DNA of 64,000 nt from Lichenibacterium dinghuense (GTDB lineage: Bacteria > Pseudomonadota > Alphaproteobacteria > Rhizobiales > Beijerinckiaceae), in NCBI RefSeq assembly GCF_021730615.1, contig NZ_JAJLMN010000001.1, positions 2,429,501 through 2,493,500 of the forward strand. The letters are read 5' to 3'. Both the position numbers and the translations under genes were made by a program. This document shows, in pieces, positions 39,416 to 48,223 of the stretch (its first letter is position 1; every line of letters starts with the position of its first letter). Under the pieces are notes generated by a model that saw nothing but the letters and a program-made list of their open reading frames with translations, was not told the DNA's origin and made no database searches.

Positions 39416-39527
39416 CGATCTCACCCTCGCAATGTCGCGATCACCGCCCCTTGACCCCGGCCCCCCGGCCGATGCTCCTGCGAGCCTGTCTCGAGGGAGC
39501 CCCGCCGTGCCTCCATCCCCCGCCGGC

Positions 39528-40538
39528 ATGGACCTGCTCACCACGCCGCCGCCGGCCGTCGACGAGGCCCTCCTCGTCGACGCCTTGCGCGTTCACCACG
39601 CGATCGAGGCGCGCGTGAGCGCGCTGCCGGGCGAGCGCGACCGCAACATGCTGGTCCGCCGGCCCGACGGGTCCCGCGCCGTCCTCAAGCTGTTCAACGC
39701 CGCCGAGCCGCCCGAAGCGCGGTCCCTCGCGCGCGCCGTGCTGCTCCACCTCGGAGGACGGCGGCTGCCCTTCGCCGTGCCGCGCCTGATCCCCGCGCGG
39801 GACGGCGCCGAAACCTTCGCGGTCGGGGGCGCCGAGGCGATGCTGACCACGTTCGTGGAGGGTCGGGCGTGGGACGCCGCTCCGCCCGCGGCGGCGCTCA
39901 GGGCCGCCGTGGGCGGGGCCGCCGCGGCCCTGAGCGCGGCGCTGGGCGGCTTCGGCCATCCCGCGCTGCGCCGCAGCCTGCCCTGGGACCTGATGCGGCT
40001 CGACCGCATGGCGCCGGTCGCCGCCGCGATGGCGGACCGGCGCCGCGGCGACTGGCTGGCGGCCTTCCTGGAGCGCTTCGCCGCCGAGGTCCGGCCCGCC
40101 GCCGCGGCCCTGCCAGCGGGCCCGATCCACAACGACCTCAACGGCGCCAACGTCCTCGTCGACGCCGGGGCGGTCGCGGGCGTGATCGACTTCGGCGACC
40201 TGCTGCACGGGCCGCGGGTCGCGGAGCTGGCCGTGGCCTGCACCTACGGCCTCGGCGACGCGGACCCCGCCGAGGCCGTCGCCGATTTCGCCGCGGGCTG
40301 GGCGCGGGCGGAGCCGCTCGCCGCCGCCGAGGCCGAGATCCTGTTCGACCTCGCCCTCGCGCGCCTCGCCCTCCGGGTGCTGATGTACGAGTGGCGCGCC
40401 GCCCGGGAGGAGGGCGGCCACGCGACGCGCCACGCCGCCGGGGCCTACCTCGCCCTCGACCGCGCGATGGCGCTGCCGCCCCGCCGCGGCCGCGACCGCG
40501 TGGTGGCGCGCCTGCGCGCCCCGGGAGCCTCGCCATGA
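39528..40538 (+). CDS. APH-type phosphotransferase, probable hydroxylysine/ethanolamine-type kinase
   Basis: 336 residues. GPIHNDLNGANVLVD is the kinase Brenner motif with catalytic Asp, and AGVIDFGDLLHGPRVAELAVA is the metal-binding DFG-like motif of aminoglycoside phosphotransferase-family kinases. Its ATGA overlap with a class III aminotransferase recalls human hydroxylysine kinase (AGPHD1) and phosphohydroxylysine phospho-lyase, enzymes that are fused in some bacteria. The start at 39528 is chosen by homology; an ATG at 39432 is possible. Confidence 0.8.
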   Translation: MDLLTTPPPAVDEALLVDALRVHHAIEARVSALPGERDRNMLVRRPDGSRAVLKLFNAAEPPEARSLARAVLLHLGGRRLPFAVPRLIPARDGAETFAVGGAEAMLTTFVEGRAWDAAPPAAALRAAVGGAAAALSAALGGFGHPALRRSLPWDLMRLDRMAPVAAAMADRRRGDWLAAFLERFAAEVRPAAAALPAGPIHNDLNGANVLVDAGAVAGVIDFGDLLHGPRVAELAVACTYGLGDADPAEAVADFAAGWARAEPLAAAEAEILFDLALARLALRVLMYEWRAAREEGGHATRHAAGAYLALDRAMALPPRRGRDRVVARLRAPGASP

Positions 40539-41764
40539 GCGAATCCGCGCTCGACCGCCGCCGCCGGCTGCTCGGCCCCGCCTACAGGCTGCTCTACGCC
40601 GAGCCGCTGCGCCCCGTGCGGGGCGAGGGCGTGTGGCTGATCGAGGCGGACGGGCGCCGCGTGCTCGACGCCTACAACAACGTGCCCTCCGTCGGGCACT
40701 GCCATCCGCGCGTCGTCGAGGCGCTCGCCCGGCAGGCCGCGGCGCTCAACACCCACACCCGCTACCTGCACGACGCCGTGCTCGACTACGCGGAGCGGCT
40801 GCTGGCGACCTGCCCGCCGCCGATCTCGCAGGCCATGTTCACCTGCACGGGCAGCGAGGCCAACGACCTGGCGCTGCGCATCGCGCGCTGCGTCACGGGC
40901 GGCACCGGCGTGGTCGTCACCGCCAACGCCTACCACGGCGTCACGGCGGCGCTCGCCGAGATGTCGCCCTCGCTCGGCGCCGGCGTGGCGCTCGGCCCCC
41001 ACGTCCGCACCGTGCCGGCGCCGCGCGACCCCGAAACCTTCGCCCGCGACGTCGCGGGCGCCTTCGACGCGCTCGCCGCGGCGGGGGTGCGCCCGGCGGC
41101 GCTGCTGTTCGACACGCTGTTCACCAGCGACGGCGTGTTCCCGGACCCGCCCGGCCTCGTGGCGGGGGCCTGCGCGTCGGCGCGGCGCGCGGGCGCGCTG
41201 GTGATCGCCGACGAGGTGCAGGCCGGGCTCGGCCGCACCGGCACGCACATGTGGGGCTTCGCGCGCCACGGGATCGTGCCGGATCTCGTCACCGCCGGCA
41301 AGCCGCTCGGCGCCGGCCACCCGGTCGCGGCCGTGATGGCGCGGCCCGAGCATCTCGCGGAGTTCGGCGCGCGCTCGCGCTACTTCAACACCTTCGGCGG
41401 CAGCCCCGTGTCGGCCGCCGTGGGGCTCGCCGTGCTCGACGTGATCCGCGACGAGGGGCTGATAGCGCGGGCCGCCGCGTCCGGCGCGCTGCTGCGCGCG
41501 CGGCTGCTCGCCCTCGCGGCGCGTCACGGGTGCCTCGGCGCCGTGCGCGGCGCGGGGCTCTACCTCGGGGTCGAGGTGGCGGCCGGGCCCGCCGCGGCGG
41601 CGCGGCTGGTCGAGGGGCTGCGGCGGCGGGGCGTGCTGGTCGGGCTCTGCGGAGCCGCGGCCGACGTGATCAAGATCCGCCCGCCGCTGGTCTTCGGGGC
41701 CGGGCACGCCGTTCTCCTGGCGGACCGGATGGACGAGGCGCTGTCGGGGGACCGCCTTCAATAG
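40535..41764 (+). CDS. Class III aminotransferase-fold enzyme, probable O-phospho-amine phospho-lyase
   Basis: 409 residues. PLP-binding Lys256 is in TAGKPLGAGHPVAAV, with LVIADEVQAGLGRTG before it and FTCTGSEANDLALRI near residue 110. The sequence looks more like AGXT2L1/AGXT2L2 (ethanolamine-phosphate and 5-phosphohydroxylysine phospho-lyases) than ornithine or GABA aminotransferases: YNNVPSVGHCHPRVV is typical. Coupled by ATGA to the kinase. Substrate not proven. Ends on a minus-strand slyX remnant. Confidence 0.85.
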   Translation: MSESALDRRRRLLGPAYRLLYAEPLRPVRGEGVWLIEADGRRVLDAYNNVPSVGHCHPRVVEALARQAAALNTHTRYLHDAVLDYAERLLATCPPPISQAMFTCTGSEANDLALRIARCVTGGTGVVVTANAYHGVTAALAEMSPSLGAGVALGPHVRTVPAPRDPETFARDVAGAFDALAAAGVRPAALLFDTLFTSDGVFPDPPGLVAGACASARRAGALVIADEVQAGLGRTGTHMWGFARHGIVPDLVTAGKPLGAGHPVAAVMARPEHLAEFGARSRYFNTFGGSPVSAAVGLAVLDVIRDEGLIARAAASGALLRARLLALAARHGCLGAVRGAGLYLGVEVAAGPAAAARLVEGLRRRGVLVGLCGAAADVIKIRPPLVFGAGHAVLLADRMDEALSGDRLQ

Positions 41765-41874
41765 TGGGGCGGCGGGGCGTCCGGCTCCGCCGGCAGCCGC
41801 CGCTCCTGCTCGGCGAAGCGCATCTCGAGGCCGTCCAGGCGGTCGGCGTCTCGGTCGGCGGGGTTTCGGCTCAT
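41758..41874 (-). pseudogene. slyX: Shortened slyX-like remnant
   Basis: A 38-residue reading frame from ATG 41874 with GGAG upstream. It starts with ADRLDGLEMRFAEQERRL, the SlyX N-terminal helix, and ends in PDAPPPHY, the SlyX C-terminus, but about 30 residues of the central coiled coil are missing without a frameshift. It ends inside the aminotransferase stop. It is either an in-frame deletion derivative or a very short SlyX. Confidence 0.6.
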
Positions 41875-42147
41875 GCGGGCTCCGGAGGTGTCGCGTCAAC
41901 GGGGGTTAGCCCGCCGGCCCGCGCTGCGGAAGGGCGCCTACGGAACGTTCCGTTAACTACGTCTTGGTTCACGCGCCCGCCGCGGCGGAGGGGCCCGTTC
42001 ACCATTCAGGCCGCGGTAAGGTTAGCGCGCCAGGGTGGCCGCAAGTCGGACCGGAGTTCCCTGCGCGGGCGCGCCTGATCGATGCGCCCAGGGACGGCGT
42101 GCCGGGACCCGTCTGAGATCGAGCCCAAACCCCGCGAGTTCGCCGCC

Positions 42148-43092
42148 ATGAGTTCAAGCATCCTCACCAACGCCTCCGCCATGACGGCGCTGCAGAACCT
42201 GTCTGCGACGCAGAAGGCGCTCAACACCACGCAGTCGCAGATCTCCTCCGGCCTCAAGGTCGCGACGGCGTCCGACAACGCGGCCTACTGGTCGATCTCC
42301 TCCACGCTGAAGTCCGACACCGGCGCGCTCTCGGCGGTGTCGGACGCGCTGAACCTTGGCGCCTCCGTGGTCAGCACCTCCACGGCGGCCGTCACCTCGA
42401 CGCTGACGCTGCTGAACAAGATCAAGGCCGACCTCGTCACCGCGCAGCAGCCGGGCACCTCCCAGGCCAGCGTGCAGACCGACATCTCGGCCCAGCAGAA
42501 GAGCCTGATCTCGATCCTGTCCTCGGCCTCCTTCAACGGCGTCAACCTGCTCGACGGGTCGCAGGCCAGCGGCGCCTCCTTCGTGGCCTCCTTCACCCGC
42601 AGCTCCTCGGGCACGACCTCCGTGCAGACCCTGCAGGTCAACACGGTGGGCACGGCCGGCACGCAGGTGGCCGGCTCGGGCGGCATCCTGGCGCTGGCGA
42701 TCAGCGGCCTCGGCACGGGCGCCAACGGCACCGCCGGCACGGCCGGCAGCGCGGGCACCTACGCGGCGGGCAGCCTGCTCGCGGTGGACATCACCAGCGC
42801 CAGCGCGACCGACCTCAAGACGCTGCAGACCGCGGTGGACGCCCTGATCACCCAGGTCACGGGCGCCGGCACCCAGCTCGGCACCGCGTCCTCGGTCATC
42901 ACCAACCAGCAGAGCTACGTGCAGTCGCTGTCGGACGCCGTGACGTCGGGCGTCGGCTCGCTGGTGGACGCCGACATGAACGTCGCCTCGACGCGCCTGC
43001 AGGCCCTGCAGACCCAGCAGCAGCTCGGCATCCAGGCCCTGTCCATCGCCAACCAGAACAGCCAGCTCATCCTCAAGCTGTTCGGCCAGTAA
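42148..43092 (+). CDS. Flagellin
   Basis: 314 residues. The N-terminal D0/D1 helix SSILTNASAMTALQNLSATQ with ASDNAAYWSISSTLKSD, and the C-terminal QTQQQLGIQALSIANQNSQLI with LFGQ, are the coiled-coil ends of rhizobial flagellins; the glycine/alanine-rich middle (about 180-235) is the exposed domain. No other flagellar gene is in the window, so this is a separate flagellin locus. No clear ribosome binding site is seen. Confidence 0.93.
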   Translation: MSSSILTNASAMTALQNLSATQKALNTTQSQISSGLKVATASDNAAYWSISSTLKSDTGALSAVSDALNLGASVVSTSTAAVTSTLTLLNKIKADLVTAQQPGTSQASVQTDISAQQKSLISILSSASFNGVNLLDGSQASGASFVASFTRSSSGTTSVQTLQVNTVGTAGTQVAGSGGILALAISGLGTGANGTAGTAGSAGTYAAGSLLAVDITSASATDLKTLQTAVDALITQVTGAGTQLGTASSVITNQQSYVQSLSDAVTSGVGSLVDADMNVASTRLQALQTQQQLGIQALSIANQNSQLILKLFGQ

Positions 43093-43165
43093 GGCGCAGC
43101 ACCGGGCGGCGTCCTCGACCCCGAAGGTTGACAGGCTCCCGCCCCGCGATTAACCAGCCACCCTC

Positions 43166-43199
43166 ACCCCCGCGGGGCCGTCCGGGCCGCGCGGGGGTG
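43166..43199 (+). terminator. GC hairpin after the flagellin gene
   Basis: CACCCCCGCG and CGCGGGGGTG are ten-base arms around a GC-rich loop 73 bp after the flagellin stop. There is no U-run after it, so it may stop or protect the mRNA. Confidence 0.5.
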
Positions 43200-43273
43200 A
43201 ACATGCTCGGGGCCGCAAGGGCCCCGGCGACGCACCCGCGGCCGTTCCCATTCCATCGGTGAGCTGCCTGTCG

Positions 43274-43293
43274 GCCGGACCTCGCGGTCCGGC
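43274..43293 (+). promoter_or_regulatory. rpsD 5' leader hairpin
   Basis: GCCGGACC-TCGC-GGTCCGGC, a perfect eight-base stem and tetraloop 43 bases before the rpsD start. Ribosomal protein S4 represses its own mRNA in other bacteria; this hairpin may be a similar site, but it is not a known family. Confidence 0.4.
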
Positions 43294-43335
43294 GGAGGAG
43301 GGCGCGTTCCTCACCTTGTGAACAGAGAGGACGCG

Positions 43336-43953
43336 ATGACCAAGCGCTTACAGTCCAAGTACAAGATCGACCGCCGCCTCGGCCAGAACATCTGGGGCCG
43401 CCCGAAGAGCCCGGTGAACCGCCGCGAATACGGCCCCGGCCAGCACGGCCAGCGCCGCAAGGGCAAGCCGACCGACTTCGGCACCCAGCTCAAGGCCAAG
43501 CAGAAGCTCAAGGGCTACTACGGCAACATCTCCGAGAAGCAGTTCCGCAAGTATTACGCGGAGGCGATCCGCCTGAAGGGCGACAGCTCGCAGAACCTCG
43601 TCGGCCTGCTCGAGCGCCGCCTCGACATGGTGGTGTACCGCTGCAAGTTCGTCGCGACGATCTTCGCGGCCCGCCAGTTCGTCAACCACGGCCACATCCG
43701 CGTCAACGGCAAGCGCGTCAACATCGCCTCCTACCTCGTGAAGGTCGGCGACAAGATCGAGGTCAAGGACTCCTCGCGCGAGCTCGCGGTGGTGATCGAG
43801 GCCGGCCAGCTCGGCGAGCGCGACGTGCCGGACTACTTCGAGCACGACGCCGCCAAGAAGACCGCCGTCATGACCCGCGTGCCGGGCCTGACCGAGGTGC
43901 CCTACCCGGTCCAGATGGAGCCGAACCTCGTCATCGAGTTCTATTCGCGCTGA
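43336..43953 (+). CDS. rpsD: 30S ribosomal protein S4
   Basis: 205 residues, the usual length. [20 protein letters not shown] at the N-terminus and the S4 RNA-binding domain [38 protein letters not shown] (in part) near residue 95. S4 binds 16S rRNA early in 30S assembly and here stands alone, not in the alpha operon. An AGAGAGG lies five bases upstream. A classical terminator follows. Confidence 0.97.
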   Translation: MTKRLQSKYKIDRRLGQNIWGRPKSPVNRREYGPGQHGQRRKGKPTDFGTQLKAKQKLKGYYGNISEKQFRKYYAEAIRLKGDSSQNLVGLLERRLDMVVYRCKFVATIFAARQFVNHGHIRVNGKRVNIASYLVKVGDKIEVKDSSRELAVVIEAGQLGERDVPDYFEHDAAKKTAVMTRVPGLTEVPYPVQMEPNLVIEFYSR

Positions 43954-43982
43954 TCCTCGGGTCCCGCGCGAGCGACAGGGAA

Positions 43983-44005
43983 GGCCGCCTCCGGGCGGCC
44001 TTTTT
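43983..44005 (+). terminator. Rho-independent terminator of rpsD
   Basis: GGCCGCC-TCCG-GGCGGCC followed by TTTTT, 29 bases after the rpsD stop. It resembles the dps terminator in stem and loop. Confidence 0.9.
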
Positions 44006-44074
44006 CATGTCCCTCACCGATGCAGCGCGATCGAAAGTTTGGCGTGGTCCGCCCCGACACGCTATGCTGGCACC

Positions 44075-44650
44075 ATGAGCGAGCGCGGGCCCCTTTCGTT
44101 TCGCATCGAGCTTCCGGGTGGCCAGGCCAGGTTGCGCGAGCTGGTGCTCTTCGTCTGCCAGCGCTGCAGCGCCGCCGACCGGTTCGGCAAGGTGAAGCTC
44201 AACAAGATCCTCTGGCGGGCCGACTTCCGGGCCTATGCCGAGCGCCGCCTGCCCGTGACCGGCCGCACCTATCAGAAGCTCGCCGCGGGCCCGGCGCCGC
44301 TCGAGATGCCGCTGGTCCTGGCCGAGCTCGAAGCGGAGGGCTCGATCGCCTTCTCGCGCCGGGAGATGGCCGACGGCTACGTCGAACTCCGGCCGGTCGC
44401 CAATGTCGCGCCCAGCCTGAGGGCGTTCAGCCCGGACGACATCGACTACGTGGAAGAGGCGATCCGCTTCTACTGGTCCATGTCGGCCACTCAGGCGAGC
44501 GACCTGTCCCACGGCGTCGCCTGGAGGAGCCGGAAGTTCCTCGACCCGATCCCTTACGAGGCCGTGTTTCTGTCCGACGGCAAGATGACGGCCGACGAGC
44601 GACTGCGCTTCGGGGCCATGGCGGCCGCGAAAGGCTGGACGTCGCTCTGA
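44075..44650 (+). CDS. Panacea/SocA-domain (DUF4065) antitoxin-like protein
   Basis: 191 residues. KVKLNKILWRADFRAYAERRLPVTGRTYQKLAAGP is the heart of DUF4065 (shown in part), seen in SocA, GepA and other Panacea proteins that neutralise many different toxins. LRELVLFVCQRCSAADRFG precedes it. A RelE-like gene follows one base after the stop codon. The ATG at 44075 keeps the domain intact; an earlier start adds a short tail. Confidence 0.85.
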   Translation: MSERGPLSFRIELPGGQARLRELVLFVCQRCSAADRFGKVKLNKILWRADFRAYAERRLPVTGRTYQKLAAGPAPLEMPLVLAELEAEGSIAFSRREMADGYVELRPVANVAPSLRAFSPDDIDYVEEAIRFYWSMSATQASDLSHGVAWRSRKFLDPIPYEAVFLSDGKMTADERLRFGAMAAAKGWTSL

Positions 44651-44651
44651 G

Positions 44652-44921
44652 ATGGATCGGACGATCGTCTACAGCCCGGAGTTCGAAGCCTGCGTCGCCG
44701 GATTGGGCGGCTATCGCATCATCGATCCAGCGCTGGACGCCGTCATCGACGGTCTGCGCCGCAACCCCTTCGGCTTCGACAGGTTCGAGAGCGACCTGTT
44801 CAGTTTTCGCTACGCTCGAACCGCGCCTCTGGACGGCGTGCCCTCCCTCTACGTCGTCTTCACCATCGAAGCCGATCGCACCGTGACGCTCCGTCATGTC
44901 GAGGAGATCGGCCCGGCTTGA
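44652..44921 (+). CDS. Putative RelE/ParE-like toxin of a Panacea pair
   Basis: 89 residues. TIVYSPEFEACVAGLGGYRIIDPALDAVIDGLRRNPFGFDR followed by SDLFSFRYARTAPLDGVPSLYVVFTIEADRTVTLRHVEEI has the two-helix plus beta-sheet layout of RelE-fold proteins (excerpts); catalytic residues cannot be named. It starts one base after the DUF4065 gene's stop, a strong sign of a pair. In Panacea systems the partner is often a toxin. Confidence 0.65.
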   Translation: MDRTIVYSPEFEACVAGLGGYRIIDPALDAVIDGLRRNPFGFDRFESDLFSFRYARTAPLDGVPSLYVVFTIEADRTVTLRHVEEIGPA

Positions 44922-45100
44922 ACGCGCGTCCGCGGTTCGGCTCGACCCGTCACCGCGCCCGCCCGTAGGCGAAGCAGTCGCGGGGTTCGTTCCACAGGTC
45001 GGGATGACCGCAACGACCGGGTGCATCAAGGCCCGGCCGCGCGGGGACTTCGGCCCGCCGGAATCTTTTCGCCGCGTCCCGTCCCGGCCCTTGCGGGCGA

Positions 45101-45115
45101 GAACAAAACGAGTAC
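45101..45115. promoter_or_regulatory. Candidate LexA operator of recA
   Basis: GAAC-N7-GTAC, 52 bp before the recA start. The alphaproteobacterial LexA box is GTTC-N7-GTTC; its complement GAAC-N7-GAAC matches this in all but one base. Its place in front of recA makes an SOS operator likely. Confidence 0.65.
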
Positions 45116-45166
45116 ATTCACCTCAGTTGCGGGGCGGGATCGCCCGTGTCAGAAGGACAGCACGCC

Positions 45167-46258
<1,092 letters not shown>

Positions 46259-46284
46259 TCCGCCGGACCACAGGTTGACGTATC

Positions 46285-46289
46285 CTGAA
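46285..46289 (+). repeat. Left target site duplication (CTGAA)
   Basis: CTGAA directly precedes the left terminal inverted repeat and recurs at 48109-48113 directly after the right one, as expected for a 5 bp duplication. Confidence 0.7.
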
Positions 46290-46317
46290 CTCGACTTTCC
46301 GCATTTTTGGAGGCGCA

Positions 46318-46599
46318 TCAGGTGCTGACCCAGAAGATGTCCTCGGCTGCGATGCAGGTGAGGGCGTCGTCGAGGGCGAGGATAGTGCTGCCGAAGGGGC
46401 CGGTCGAGGACCAGCGCTCCTTCCACAGGGACCAGTATAGAACTTCGAAGTGGCCGTCGGGTTTTGCCGGTCGCAGGCGGGCGACGGGTGTGCCCGACCG
46501 CGCATCGTAGAGCGTGTAGCCCCGGTTGCGCCGCTCGGCCACGAGAGAACCACGCGGGCTTCGAAACTGCGCGATGCGCATGATGACGTCGTCGTCCAT
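46318..46599 (-). CDS. Passenger gene in IS701-like element, unknown function
   Basis: 93 residues, inside the inverted repeats and opposite the transposase. [37 protein letters not shown], then [34 protein letters not shown] (excerpts), is a compact mixed fold with a Trp-rich block; I do not recognise a family. Codon use and GC look like the neighbours. It may be a cargo gene, or a remnant moved with the element. A second start at MRIAQF is possible. Confidence 0.6.
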   Translation of the reverse strand: MDDDVIMRIAQFRSPRGSLVAERRNRGYTLYDARSGTPVARLRPAKPDGHFEVLYWSLWKERWSSTGPFGSTILALDDALTCIAAEDIFWVST

Positions 46600-46706
46600 G
46601 GCGGCGCAGGATATTCCGAGGGACTGGTCCCGTCACGGACCGTTTGCGCTCTGATGGGCTGGATGCAGGGCTTGCTGAACAACGGCGATGCGATTCTACG
46701 GCCGGG

Positions 46707-48092
46707 ATGAGACCCCATCGCCAACGCCCCCCTTCCGACCTTTCCGCTGTGCCAGCGATCTTGTCGACATGGCTGACCGTACTGCGCCCGTGCTTCACTG
46801 CACCAGTCTGGACCCGAGTCCTCGTGCTGGTGGCCGGTGCGGTGTTGTCGCCCGGCGGACGAACCGTGACGCAAGCCCTGCGCGTGATGGGACTGGCCGG
46901 AAAACCCGGCTTCGGTCGATACCACGACGTCCTGAGCCGGGCGCGGTGGGATGCGCGCGACGTGGCGCGCAGGCTGCTCGGGCACCTCGTCGCCGTGCTG
47001 TCGCCGGACGGCGAGGTGATCATCGGCATCGACGACACCGTGGAGCGACGATGGGGGCCGAAGATCGCGGCGCGCGGCATCTATCGTGACCCCGTCCGTT
47101 CGTCCAAAGGCCATTTCGTCAAGACCAGCGGCCTGCGCTGGCTCGTGCTGGCCGTCATGCTCCCGGTCCCCTTCGCGGGCCGGCGCTGGGCGCTGCCCTT
47201 TCTCACCGTGCTGGCCCCCTCGGAGCGCTGGAGCCAGGCGCATCGCCAGCGCCACAAGACCCTGACCGACTGGGCGCGTCAGGCCATCCTGCAGAGCAGT
47301 CGCTGGCTGGGGAGCCGCCGCGTCACCGTGGTGGCCGACAGCAGCTTCGCCGCGCTCGACCTCATCGCCGCCGTGCGCCGCCACGTCACCCTGATCACGC
47401 GGTTGCGCCTCGACGCCAACCTGTTCGAACCCGCCCCCGCGCGCGTTCCAGGCCGGCGCGGCCGCCCCGCCCTGAAAGGAAAGCGAGTGCCCAAGCTCGA
47501 TGCCGTGCTGCGCGACCCGGCCACCGTCTGGACAAAGGTGACGCTGACCGAATGGTACGGCGGCCAAACCTGCAGGCTCGAATACACCTCGGCCACGGCG
47601 CTCTGGTCCAAGGCCGGCCTGCCGCCCCAGCCGATCCGCTGGGTGCTGGTGCGCGATCCGTCCGGCACCCGTGACGCGCAGGCGTTCCTGTGCACCGACG
47701 CCGACCTCACCGCCGAGGCGATCCTCACGCGGTTCGTCATGCGCTGGCGCATCGAGACCACCTTCCAGGAGGTCCGCCGGCACCTCGGCGTCGAGACCCA
47801 GCGCCAATGGTCCGACAAGGCCATCCTGCGCACCACACCTGCCTTGCTCGCCTTGTACTCCCTCGTCACGCTCTGGGCACACGAGCTGCACACCCGGGCC
47901 GGACCGATCCGCCCACAGACCGCAGCTTGGTACGACAAACGCCTGCCAACCTTCAGCGACGCGCTCGCCGACGTCCGCCGCGCGTTATGGTGGCCGCAGA
48001 TTTCATCAACGTCCCCGCCCAGCCGAGACCCCGTCAAAATTCACCCCGACCTCCTCGACCGGTGGATCGACACACTGTGCCGCGCTGCCTGA
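46707..48092 (+). CDS. IS701 family transposase
   Basis: 461 residues. The DDE-type IS701 pattern is visible: [32 protein letters not shown], then [60 protein letters not shown], and [35 protein letters not shown] (excerpts). The acidic residues sit in IDDT, VADSS and IETTFQEVR. It appears complete, so the element could still be active. ATG at 46707 preferred over 46644 because family proteins start near there. Confidence 0.9.
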   Translation: MRPHRQRPPSDLSAVPAILSTWLTVLRPCFTAPVWTRVLVLVAGAVLSPGGRTVTQALRVMGLAGKPGFGRYHDVLSRARWDARDVARRLLGHLVAVLSPDGEVIIGIDDTVERRWGPKIAARGIYRDPVRSSKGHFVKTSGLRWLVLAVMLPVPFAGRRWALPFLTVLAPSERWSQAHRQRHKTLTDWARQAILQSSRWLGSRRVTVVADSSFAALDLIAAVRRHVTLITRLRLDANLFEPAPARVPGRRGRPALKGKRVPKLDAVLRDPATVWTKVTLTEWYGGQTCRLEYTSATALWSKAGLPPQPIRWVLVRDPSGTRDAQAFLCTDADLTAEAILTRFVMRWRIETTFQEVRRHLGVETQRQWSDKAILRTTPALLALYSLVTLWAHELHTRAGPIRPQTAAWYDKRLPTFSDALADVRRALWWPQISSTSPPSRDPVKIHPDLLDRWIDTLCRAA

Positions 48093-48108
48093 AATGCGTA
48101 AAGTCGAG

Positions 48109-48113
48109 CTGAA
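48109..48113 (+). repeat. Right target site duplication (CTGAA)
   Basis: Second copy of the five-base sequence that flanks the left inverted repeat. Confidence 0.7.
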
Positions 48114-48223
48114 GGGGTTCGGCCCCTTCGCTCGACAGCTCTGGAGGGCGCGGCTAAATGGGGCTCGCGCCCTTTTTCGTGTCGCGAGGGCTCCTCGCCC
48201 TCCGGACCCCGAGTTTCAGTGCC

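Larger units (their letters stand above)
46290..48108 (+). mobile_element. IS701-like insertion sequence with passenger gene
   Basis: 1819 bp. Terminal inverted repeats of 17 bp lie at 46290-46306 (CTCGACTTTCCGCATTT) and 48092-48108 (complement CTCGACTTTACGCATTT), with one mismatch, flanked by CTGAA on both sides. It holds a transposase on the plus strand and a short gene on the minus strand. The right repeat begins at the last base of the transposase stop codon. It splits recA from alaS, which are usually neighbours. Confidence 0.85.

Noticed and set aside
42720-42790. Glycine/alanine coding repeat in the flagellin as a DNA repeat or CRISPR
   Set aside because: It is in-frame low-complexity coding sequence of the variable flagellin domain, without regular repeat-spacer order.
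46600-46706. Second inverted repeat close to the transposase start that would exclude the passenger gene
   Set aside because: No copy of CTCGACTTT with CGCATTT lies in this stretch; the repeat at 46290 is the only partner.
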